NCBI GenBank assembly: GCA_026393475.1
Contig: JAPLAA010000017.1
Span: forward strand, 1 to 63,291
DNA: 63,291 nucleotides
Direction: 5' to 3'
Source of the DNA: Actinomycetota bacterium
GTDB lineage: Bacteria > Actinomycetota > Acidimicrobiia > Acidimicrobiales > Ilumatobacteraceae
The translations under genes were made by a program, and so were the position numbers. Of the stretch, positions 52,361 through 58,823 are shown piece after piece (position 1 is the stretch's first letter; every line of letters begins with the position of its first letter). The notes beneath the pieces are model-generated. The model ran no database searches. It saw only the letters and a list, made by a program, of their open reading frames with translations, and was not told the DNA's origin.

Positions 52361-52418
52361 GGCTTCCTCCCGGGGAGCGGTGTGCGTGCTTCGTACGTTT
52401 CGGTATGGGTGTTCATGA

Positions 52419-52436
52419 CCGTTCCGAGCGGAACGG
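52419..52436 (-). terminator. 7-bp hairpin after the LuxR-type gene
   Basis: CCGTTCC (52419-52425) pairs with GGAACGG (52430-52436) around a 4-nt loop. It lies between the regulator gene (stop at 52499) and cheY, both on the minus strand. Confidence 0.45.
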
Positions 52437-52498
52437 CGGTTGCCAGCAGGTGGGGTAATCTGCAGGGCTTGCATGTGGTGGCGTGTCGTGGGTGCCCG

Positions 52499-53167
52499 TC
52501 AGACGAGGAGGCCGAGTCGTGTGGCCTTCTCGACGGCGGAACCACGGTTGGGGACGTCGAGCTTGCGCAGGACGTGGGCGACGTGGGTCTTCACCGTCTC
52601 GGTGGAGACGTAGAGCTGGTTGGCGATCTCGGCGTTGCTCGAGCCCGAGGCGAGCAGGCCGAGGACCTCGCGTTCACGCGACGACAGCATCGGCTGCACG
52701 AGCGGCTGCCAGGTGCCGGCGAGCTGACGGAGTGCGTCCTCGTCGAGCACGCACGCGCCGCCGGCGACGGTGCGCACGGCATGGACGAGCGAGCTGGTGG
52801 GCGTGTCGCTGCAGAGCACGCCGGCGATGCCCGCGTTGACGGCGGCGGACACGATGCTGACGTCGGTCGAGTTGAGCAACATCACGGCCCGGGCGCTGTC
52901 GGAGGTGGCGCGGAGCTCCCCCATGACGGAGTGGCACGACTCGTTGGCCGGCGGCTCGTCGAGCACCACGACCGTGCCGGGGTACCGGGCGATGGTGGCG
53001 ATGGCCTCGTGGACGGTGGCGACGCAGGCGACGACCTGGAAGTCGGGCTCGGCGTCGAGGCGGAGCTGCACGGCCTCACGGAGCACCCGGTGCTGTTGCA
53101 CGACGACGACGGGGATCCCTCTCGGGTCCCCCGGATGGCAGACGTCGTCGATGGCCGCAGCGGTCAT
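52499..53167 (-). CDS. NarL/LuxR-type regulator with degenerate receiver
   Basis: A 222-residue regulator. The C-terminal LuxR HTH is clear (LSSREREVLGLLASGSSNAE, then VSTETVKTHVAHVLRKLDV). The receiver-like N-domain keeps an Asp at the phosphorylation site (Asp70, VVVLDEPPA) but the acidic pair is replaced by Gln24-Gln25 (VVVVQQHRV) and the conserved Lys by Ser120. It is therefore unlikely to be phosphorylated normally. GACTGT (53175-53180, minus) ends 7 nt before the ATG at 53167. Its partner in the island at 58051 has the opposite defect. Confidence 0.87.
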   Translation of the reverse strand: MTAAAIDDVCHPGDPRGIPVVVVQQHRVLREAVQLRLDAEPDFQVVACVATVHEAIATIARYPGTVVVLDEPPANESCHSVMGELRATSDSARAVMLLNSTDVSIVSAAVNAGIAGVLCSDTPTSSLVHAVRTVAGGACVLDEDALRQLAGTWQPLVQPMLSSREREVLGLLASGSSNAEIANQLYVSTETVKTHVAHVLRKLDVPNRGSAVEKATRLGLLV

Positions 53168-53708
53168 GACACCGACAGTCCACCCTCCGCGGCCGCCTGC
53201 AACCAGGCTGGGCCGATTCGTCGGGATCGCCCTGTTCACGCACCGTGACCGACGGCCACGATCGTCCGTCGAGCGGGGTGCCGATCGATCCTGGGGCGAT
53301 GGCAGGCGTCGATGCATCCGAGTGCATCCGAGTGCATCCGAGTGCATCCGAGTGCATCCGGACGCACGTGCGGGCGGGGTCGACGCATCCGGGGTCGTCA
53401 TGGCCACCGGCGAAAATCACCCGGCGGGTTTCGTGCGTTCGCGCCCGGACCCCCCACAGTCGTCCCAGGACGCGTCATTCGGACAAGAAAACCACCAGAT
53501 GTGGTCCTGTTCGCACGCGAGGTAGCTGTCTGCATCAGTCGCTGTCACCCGAACAGGGGACAGGCGACCCCCCTATCTACGGCCCCCCCAAATGAGTCAC
53601 CCGGAACTTCCGGGCGGGGGCCGCACACGTCAATCTGTACTCGTCCCCGGCGGAGTCCGGGGTGCTCGATGGTCGGGCGATCACAGGAGTGACACAGGGA
53701 GTATGAAG
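53168..53708. other. 541-nt intergenic region upstream of the sigma-factor gene
   Basis: The region holds the 10-bp tandem repeat at 53311-53360, a TATCTA box at 53574-53579 that may be a -10 for the sigma gene, and a 7-bp palindrome CCCGGAA-C-TTCCGGG at 53600-53614 in the resulting leader. AGGAG at 53685 and AGGGAG at 53696 are ribosome sites. I see no other gene. Confidence 0.5.
53311..53360. repeat. 10-bp tandem repeat, five copies
   Basis: AGTGCATCCG is present four times at 53321, 53331, 53341 and 53351, preceded by a variant GATGCATCCG at 53311. It lies about 145 nt upstream of the LuxR-type gene start and far from the sigma gene, in the divergent control region. A 10-bp period would align copies on one DNA face. 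Confidence 0.8.
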
Positions 53709-54593
53709 ATGGCGGGCGCGGACAGCTCAATGGCAATGGCACCGGACGACTTCGTCGACGGGAACTCGGCACTGTTCCAACGACGGCGGGACCTGCAGCG
53801 GCAGCTCGCCGAACTCGACGAGGAGATCGCCGACACCCGGACGGTCACCCGGTTGCGCCGGCAGATCGAGGACGTGACGTCCGAGATCGTCCAGTTCAAC
53901 CTCGGACTCGTGCGCTCGTACTGCAAGCGCTTCACCGCGAACTCCAGCCGTGACGACTCGGCCGACTTCGAGGCAGCCGGCCTGCTCGGCCTCATGCGTG
54001 CGATCGACAGCTTCGATCCGGCACAGGGCCGCTTCGGCCAGTGGGCCTTCAAGCCGATCCAGCGCGAAGTGCTCCGCGCCGTCCGCGACGCCGATCACCC
54101 GAACGTCAACCTCGGTGACTTCGAGCGTCGTCCCGAGATCCTCCGGGCCTTCCGTCACCTGCAGGGCGACGACGACCGCTACAGCCCCTCGCACGCCGAG
54201 GTCGCCAACGTGGTGGGCGCCACCATCGACCAGGTCCGTCGGGTCCTCAACCCGCCCAAGCTCGAGTCGGTCGACCAGGTCGCCTCCGAGCAGAACGACG
54301 CGACGCTCGGCGACACCATCGAGAGCTCGACCCCCGGCCCCGAGTCGGTCGTGGTCTCCAGCATGATGCTGTCGGCGCTGCGCACCCACGGGCTCACCGC
54401 ACTCGATGCCCGCGAGCTGTTCGTGATCGTGCGCCGCTTCGGCCTCGACGGCGAGCCGCCCGAGAAGCTGGCCGGCATCGGCGAGACCCTCGGCCTCTCG
54501 CGTGAGGCCGTGCGTCAGATCGAGGCGAAGGCGGTGGCCAAGATCCAGCACCCGATGGTGCTGCGCAAGGTCCAGCGCCACGGCCGGGGCTGA
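53709..54593 (+). CDS. Sigma-70 family (group 3-like) sigma factor
   Basis: A 294-residue factor with regions 2, 3 and 4. SEIVQFNLGLVRSYCKRFTA, FEAAGLLGLMRAIDSFDPAQ and GRFGQWAFKPIQREVLRAVR cover region 2; LTALDARELFVIVRRFGLDG through LGLSREAVRQIEAKAVAKIQ is region 4. There is no region 1.1. I chose ATG 53709 because AGGGAG (53696-53701) is 7 nt upstream; ATG 53703 is too close. Its place among chemotaxis and WhiB genes suggests an alternative sigma for this island. A terminator follows at 54670. Confidence 0.87.
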   Translation: MAGADSSMAMAPDDFVDGNSALFQRRRDLQRQLAELDEEIADTRTVTRLRRQIEDVTSEIVQFNLGLVRSYCKRFTANSSRDDSADFEAAGLLGLMRAIDSFDPAQGRFGQWAFKPIQREVLRAVRDADHPNVNLGDFERRPEILRAFRHLQGDDDRYSPSHAEVANVVGATIDQVRRVLNPPKLESVDQVASEQNDATLGDTIESSTPGPESVVVSSMMLSALRTHGLTALDARELFVIVRRFGLDGEPPEKLAGIGETLGLSREAVRQIEAKAVAKIQHPMVLRKVQRHGRG

Positions 54594-54669
54594 CCGCACC
54601 GACCTGCGCCGCTCGCCCGACTTCCAGCCCGCGCCGACCGCGCCCACCGCGCCCACAGGGCCACCGTTT

Positions 54670-54700
54670 CCGCCGCCCCGTCCCACGACGTGGGCGGCGG
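54670..54700 (+). terminator. 9-bp hairpin after the sigma gene
   Basis: CCGCCGCCC (54670-54678) pairs with GGGCGGCGG (54692-54700), followed by GTTCGTTTCC, a weak T-rich tail. Confidence 0.6.
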
Positions 54701-54730
54701 GTTCGTTTCCGGACAGGGGTGTGCCCAGCA

Positions 54731-54782
54731 CGGGTGACGGCGGGTGACGGCGGGTGACGGGTCGGATCCGACGAGTCACCCG
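54731..54782. promoter_or_regulatory. 10-bp tandem repeat merging into a 32-nt palindrome
   Basis: CGGGTGACGG is repeated at 54731, 54741 and 54751. The third copy is the left arm of a 32-nt palindrome (54751-54782) centred on the perfect GTCGGATCCGAC (54761-54772), in which 14 of 16 base pairs match. It lies 105 nt upstream of the next gene, where it may be an operator or a terminator. Confidence 0.55.
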
Positions 54783-54886
54783 CGAATCACGCTCAATCAC
54801 CCTGTCGCCTCCCGCCCCTCCGGGGACGGTCTTGACCACGGAGCCACACGGATCGTGGCCCGATCACGACTCACGGAGGAAGCGAG

Positions 54887-55633
54887 ATGTCCACCCGGAC
54901 CATCGAGCCGACGAAACATCGGCACACGTCAACACGCACGAACGGCCCCGGTGGGGCGCGTTCGCTGCGCACCGTCCCGGTGGAAGTCGCCAGCCCGTGG
55001 GCCGGCCGCCAGTCGCCCTGCACGGCGACCGAGGAACTCGCCTTCGTCGAGGAACTCGAGGTGCTGTCGGGCGACCACGACGTCGACGAGTTCGAGCGTC
55101 GCGACGTGACCGTGTTGATCACGGCCCTCCGGTGCGGCCTCACGCCCGACGAGCTGTTCGCCCAGGCCCCTGGTGTGAAGCCGTATCGCCTCCTCGCCGC
55201 CCATCGGGAACTCGAGGGTCGACGGCTGATCTCCGAGCACGCCTGGCGCACCATCTCCGTCGACCCCTCGCCGCTCACCTTCGAGACGTTCGCCCCGTGC
55301 GCCGCGGAACTGCTGCCGGCCGTGATGAGCCAGTTGGCGCCGTGCATGGGCGACCAGGAGCGGCTGCGCGCCGCCATCGAGGACGCGACCGATCAGGTGA
55401 GCCGCACGACGCGCCGCGTCCGGATGCTCGAGCAGCGCCTCGCCGACACCACCGGTGCTGTCGACGGTGACCCCGACTCGGCGCGCGAGCTCGGCACCCT
55501 GCTGTACGACGTGTACGGCCAGGGCGCGTGGAGCCTGCCCACCTTCCTGCCCCCGCGGGTCGGTTCGCTCGTCCCGCTGCGCGTCGGCGCACTGCTCGGC
55601 GACGACATCACCGCCAGCCGGCGCGCGAGCTGA
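54887..55633 (+). CDS. Hypothetical protein of the chemosensory island
   Basis: A 248-residue protein I do not recognise. The first 40 residues are polar and probably disordered. Residues about 47-100 are acidic (ELAFVEELEVLSGDHDVDEF) and resemble a helical or winged-helix domain. A helical segment with Arg-rich coiled-coil features (ATDQVSRTTRRVRMLEQRLA) follows. No signal or membrane helix, so it is cytosolic. GGAGG is 8 nt before the ATG. Position between a sigma gene and whiB suggests a regulatory role, by context only. Confidence 0.75.
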   Translation: MSTRTIEPTKHRHTSTRTNGPGGARSLRTVPVEVASPWAGRQSPCTATEELAFVEELEVLSGDHDVDEFERRDVTVLITALRCGLTPDELFAQAPGVKPYRLLAAHRELEGRRLISEHAWRTISVDPSPLTFETFAPCAAELLPAVMSQLAPCMGDQERLRAAIEDATDQVSRTTRRVRMLEQRLADTTGAVDGDPDSARELGTLLYDVYGQGAWSLPTFLPPRVGSLVPLRVGALLGDDITASRRAS

Positions 55634-55724
55634 CGTGCGGGTTGCCGCCCGCGAGGCGGCACCTCGCCCCGCCACGGCAGTCCCCGACACCGCGGGGCCC
55701 GCGGCGACCCTGCGCCATCCACGC

Positions 55725-55769
55725 CTCCCGATCCTCCCGATCCTCGCGACCCTCGCGACCCTCGCGATC
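55725..55769. repeat. 9-bp tandem repeat, five copies
   Basis: CTCCCGATC (two copies) and CTCGCGACC (two) then CTCGCGATC run without gaps. The other part of this 291-nt gap shows only the leaderless box and small ORF at 55890-55928. Confidence 0.7.
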
Positions 55770-55901
55770 GGGTCACCCCGCCTCCGGCGCCGCGACCATC
55801 CGGTCGCGGCGCCGGTGCGCGTCCGCACCTTCGTCAGCGGCTTCGTCCGGCCACTCGTCCGTCGCGGGCGGGCCGCGAGCGCCCTGGCGTACGATCGACC
55901 C

Positions 55902-55928
55902 ATGCCCCCGGCGCGCCGAGCACCATGA
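55902..55928 (+). CDS. 8-codon leaderless upstream ORF
   Basis: MPPARRAP then TGA. TACGAT (55890-55895) ends 6 nt before its ATG, matching the leaderless promoters elsewhere in the window, and its stop overlaps the next start as ATGA (55925-55928). The next gene has no Shine-Dalgarno site, so it would be translated by coupling. This is a structural inference, not a proven peptide. Confidence 0.5.
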   Translation: MPPARRAP

Positions 55929-56827
55929 ATTCGACGGGGCCCGCGGCGCGACGGCCGTCCGACGCCTGGGTGCACCTTCCGCCCGTGGAACTCCTCGCCG
56001 CCGTACAGCTGCAACCGACGCCCGACATCCCGCTCGCCTCGATCCGCGAGCTGCTGCGGCCGGTGCACGACGAGCACGGTCAGCTGATCGACTGGCTGTT
56101 GTTCGCGTCGGGCTTCGAACACCACGACGCCGTCGCCGACTACCTCCGGTGGCGCGACACGTGGCGGCGGCACTGGCCGATCGGACCGATCGACAACGTC
56201 GCCAGCCTGCGCGACACGATCGAAGACATCGAACACGATCTCGATCGCGACCTCGACGCACTCCTCGACGCCGTGGTCACCGCGAGCGGACGCCCGCTCG
56301 TCGTGCCCGCCGACCGCGCCACCGGACTGCTCGCCGAACTCGCCACGGTCCGCCTGGCCCTCTCGGTCGACGACCGCACGGGCGCCGGCATCGTCGACGA
56401 CATGCCGGCCGTGTCGCGCGGCGCCGGCCTCGCACGCACCTGGCTGCCGCCGGCGCCCGGGCAGGGCGAGACGATGCTCACCGGCACGCCCGCGTCGGCG
56501 GTCGTCCTCCGCCCCGGCGCCGGCACCTCCGGGCTCACGGTGCTGCACGGCGGGCCGCCGCACGAGTCGTTCGACGCGGTCGCCGCGGTCGATCTCCGCG
56601 GCGAGACCGCGGTGGTGCTGAACGAGCGGGGTTCCTCGTTGCGGCTCGATCTCCACGACGCACGCCCGCTCGCCTGGCTCGTGCCCCGATCGCTGCGGTG
56701 GCACGTCCGCACGGTGCCGCTGCTGTCGGTGTGGTCGATGTTGTTCGACGGCCTCGGCGAGGCACTGCGGACCGCCGCCGCGTCGGGGGAACCGGTGGTG
56801 ATCACGGGGGAGATCGGTGTTGCCTGA
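55925..56827 (+). CDS. Hypothetical protein, coupled to the upstream mini-ORF
   Basis: A 300-residue soluble protein I do not recognise. It opens with WVHLPPVELLAAVQLQPTPD, then shows acidic helices (TIEDIEHDLDRDLDALLDAV) and a C-terminal beta-rich part (VAAVDLRGETAVVLNERGSS). No signal peptide or membrane helix is visible. Its start lies in ATGA with the mini-ORF stop, and the nearby sequence lacks a Shine-Dalgarno site. It sits between two other uncharacterised genes of the island on the same strand. Confidence 0.7.
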   Translation: MNSTGPAARRPSDAWVHLPPVELLAAVQLQPTPDIPLASIRELLRPVHDEHGQLIDWLLFASGFEHHDAVADYLRWRDTWRRHWPIGPIDNVASLRDTIEDIEHDLDRDLDALLDAVVTASGRPLVVPADRATGLLAELATVRLALSVDDRTGAGIVDDMPAVSRGAGLARTWLPPAPGQGETMLTGTPASAVVLRPGAGTSGLTVLHGGPPHESFDAVAAVDLRGETAVVLNERGSSLRLDLHDARPLAWLVPRSLRWHVRTVPLLSVWSMLFDGLGEALRTAAASGEPVVITGEIGVA

Positions 56828-56892
56828 CCTGCGGTGACGGACGACCCCCGCCAACAACCCGCCGAACACCTGTCAAACAACAGCTGAGGTGC

Positions 56893-56921
56893 TTGCCACA
56901 GGGGTGTCCACTCGGGACTGT
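56893..56921 (+). promoter_or_regulatory. Candidate promoter of the third hypothetical gene
   Basis: TTGCCA (56893-56898) and GACTGT (56916-56921) are 17 nt apart. GACTGT ends 8 nt before GTG 56930. The same GACTGT precedes the LuxR-type gene at 53167 at 7 nt. Confidence 0.4.
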
Positions 56922-56932
56922 CTCCTCTCGTG

Positions 56933-57445
56933 ATGAGCGACACGACCGACCATGTCCGCGACGCCCTCAGCAGCATGTACGGCGCCGTCGCCGCGCTGAT
57001 CCGCGAAGACCGGATCGGGATGGAGCTGCTCCTGGGCGATCTGCGTTCGAGCTTCGAGGACTTCACCGAGCTGCTCGCGACGATGGCGTTCGCCACCCTC
57101 GACCGCCTCGATGCTGCGCTCACCACCGGCACGGCGCTGTCGCCGCGCGAGACCCGCGGCCTCGCGCAGCACCTGCTGACCGAGGCGCACCGCTTCGCAC
57201 TCGTCGACGCCATCCCCGTGCAGGCCGCCGCCCGCCGGCTCGACGCCGTGCGTCGCCACGATCACGAGTACGTGGCCGCCGAGGTGATGCACGCCCGGAC
57301 GGTCGCCTCCGATGCCGAACTGCTCTGCGGCGCCGTGGCGCTGCTCGCGGCGACGGTGAACGTGTGGGCCGACCGATCGGGCCGCACGACCCACAAGGCC
57401 ATCGCCGACCTCTGCCTCGCGGCATCGGTCGAACCCGTCGCCTGA
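56933..57445 (+). CDS. Hypothetical all-helical protein of the chemosensory island
   Basis: A 170-residue protein, all alpha-helical by pattern (VRDALSSMYGAVAALIREDR, ELLATMAFATLDRLDAALTT, GLAQHLLTEAHRFALVDAIP). It has no obvious motif, signal or membrane segment. Start ATG 56933 follows an adjacent GTG at 56930; either may be used. The gene is followed by seven copies of an 11-bp repeat that start at its stop, then whiB. I assign no function. Confidence 0.7.
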   Translation: MSDTTDHVRDALSSMYGAVAALIREDRIGMELLLGDLRSSFEDFTELLATMAFATLDRLDAALTTGTALSPRETRGLAQHLLTEAHRFALVDAIPVQAAARRLDAVRRHDHEYVAAEVMHARTVASDAELLCGAVALLAATVNVWADRSGRTTHKAIADLCLAASVEPVA

Positions 57446-57517
57446 CCGGCTCCTGACCGGCTCCTGACCGGCTCCTGACCGGCTCCTGACCGGCTCCTGA
57501 CCGGCTCCTGACCGGCC
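57441..57517 (+). repeat. 11-bp tandem repeat, seven copies, reiterating the stop codon
   Basis: CCTGACCGGCT is repeated from 57441 to 57517 with only the last base differing in the final copy. The first unit contains the gene's TGA (57443-57445), and TGA recurs every 11 nt, so stops fall in all three frames. Confidence 0.85.
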
Positions 57518-57659
57518 CCGGCGGTCGCTGTCGCGAACATCTCCGAAGATTTTTGTTGCGCACTCCCTCGCGCGCCGGACGGTCAGGTGCAGCGGTCGAC
57601 GGAACGGCCGCTCACGCCGGACGAGGAACGTCCGGTGGATCACCCGAGGAGACCGTGAC
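57518..57659 (+). other. whiB upstream region
   Basis: This 142-nt gap contains ATCT-CCGA-AGAT followed by TTTT (57539-57554), the only stem plus T-run in the window; the stem is only 4 bp, so it is weak. GAGGAG just upstream of ATG 57660 is the whiB ribosome site. I see no clear promoter boxes. Confidence 0.4.
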
Positions 57660-57962
57660 ATGGCCGCAGCCCGCCCCCTGGACGAACTGATCGAGCACAC
57701 CCCCGAGCTGCCGTGGCTCGACGATGCGGCGTGCGGTGATCTCGAGCTCGAGCAGCTCGACCTGTTCTTCGTCGAGGCCGGCCGCACCATCGCCTCGTCG
57801 ACGGTGGCGCTGTGCCGCAAGTGCCCGGTGCGCCGCGAGTGCCTCGACCACGCGTACCAGCACGAGATCGTCAGCGGCTACTTCGGTGGCGTCTCGCCCG
57901 GCCGCCGTCGCGTGCTCAGCCACACCGAGGCCGTCGCCGAGATCGAGCGCGACCACCGCTGA
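57660..57962 (+). CDS. WhiB-family iron-sulfur transcriptional regulator
   Basis: A 100-residue WhiB-like protein. Four Cys at 25, 52, 55 and 61 (AACGD, then ALCRKCPVRRECLDHA) bind a [4Fe-4S] cluster, and GYFGGVSPGRRRVL supplies the Gly-rich and basic DNA-binding region; the usual GVWGG is GYFGG here. WhiB proteins sense redox or NO and bind sigma factor region 4, so the sigma factor at 53709 is a possible partner. GAGGAG precedes the ATG. Length and Cys spacing are normal. Confidence 0.9.
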   Translation: MAAARPLDELIEHTPELPWLDDAACGDLELEQLDLFFVEAGRTIASSTVALCRKCPVRRECLDHAYQHEIVSGYFGGVSPGRRRVLSHTEAVAEIERDHR

Positions 57963-57973
57963 TCCTTCGGCCG

Positions 57974-58038
57974 TCCGGTCGGGATGTCCGGTCGGGATGT
58001 CCGGTCGGGATGTCCGGTCGGGATGTCCGGTCGGGACG
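57974..58038. repeat. 13-bp tandem repeat, five copies
   Basis: TCCGGTCGGGATG occurs at 57974, 57987, 58000 and 58013, and TCCGGTCGGGACG at 58026. It fills the gap between convergent whiB and a LuxR-type gene, and related sequence (TCCGGTCAGGCG) covers the stop of that gene. Confidence 0.8.
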
Positions 58039-58050
58039 GCGAGCGTCCGG

Positions 58051-58701
58051 TCAGGCGAACAGGCCGAGCCGCAGCGCCCGCGCCACCGCCTGCGTGCGAT
58101 CGCGGGCGTTCAGCTTGTCGAGCGTGCGCGCGAGGTGCGTCTTCACCGTGTCGGCGGAGATGCCGAGCTCGGCGCCGATCTCCGCATTCGTGAGCCCTTC
58201 GGCCACCCGCGCCAGCACCGTCAGCTCGCGCGCGCTCAACGCCTTCATGGCTCGAGCCGACTCCGACGCCTGGCGTCGCTGCAGCAGTGCGGCGATCGCC
58301 TTCGGATGCAGATGACGTTCGCCGCGCGCGACCGTTCGCACCGCGGTACCGAGCGCGTCCACCGAGCACGTCTTCGGCACCACGCCGAGGCACCCGTGTT
58401 CGAGTGCGCTCTCGACCATCACCGGCGTGAGGTCGGCCGTCAGCACCAACACGGCCGCAGCGGGGTGCGCTCCCACGAGCTCGGTGATGTGTGCGAACGC
58501 AGCGCCCCTCGGACCCATCGCGGGTTCGATCACGACCACGTCGGGATGCAGGTCGTCGTAGGTGCGCAGCAGCCGGCGCGGGTCGTCGATGGTGCCGCAC
58601 ACGTCGAGGTCGAGCGCACCCAGATAGAGCACTGCGCCGCGTACGGCGACCACCTGATCGTCGGCCACGAGGACGCGAAGCCGACCGTCTTGCGTTGGCA
58701 C
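58051..58701 (-). CDS. NarL/LuxR-type regulator with Glu at the phosphorylation site
   Basis: A 216-residue regulator. The receiver keeps Asp14-Asp15 (LVADDQVVAV), Thr89 and Lys110 (GVVPKTCS), but the phospho-acceptor Asp is Glu59 (VVVIEPAMG), which can mimic the phosphorylated state. The LuxR HTH is LSARELTVLARVAEGLTNAE to ISADTVKTHLARTLDKLNAR. I chose GTG 58701 because TACAGT (58708-58713, minus) ends 6 nt before it; ATG 58740 would add 13 residues. Convergent with whiB, divergent from cheA. Confidence 0.88.
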   Translation of the reverse strand: MPTQDGRLRVLVADDQVVAVRGAVLYLGALDLDVCGTIDDPRRLLRTYDDLHPDVVVIEPAMGPRGAAFAHITELVGAHPAAAVLVLTADLTPVMVESALEHGCLGVVPKTCSVDALGTAVRTVARGERHLHPKAIAALLQRRQASESARAMKALSARELTVLARVAEGLTNAEIGAELGISADTVKTHLARTLDKLNARDRTQAVARALRLGLFA

Positions 58702-58823
58702 GCCCGAACTGTATTGCGCTTCAGGTTCGTCAACGGACATTCAAGGCGGCAGGCACCGTCGCTGACGGTGATCCGGCCCGTGGGCGCCCCTCGGCGCCAC
58801 CGAAGTCTGTTGGGAGGACGTGG

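Noticed and set aside
54929..56869. A 646-codon minus-strand frame across the unknown island genes
   Set aside because: The plus-strand frames have Shine-Dalgarno or coupling signals and normal composition; the minus frame is Arg-rich and crosses intergenic repeats. The plus choice is less certain here than elsewhere because those proteins are unrecognised.
57441..57517. CRISPR-like regular repeats
   Set aside because: Seven 11-bp units are directly contiguous with no spacers and there are no cas genes, so it is a minisatellite. The same holds for 57974-58038.
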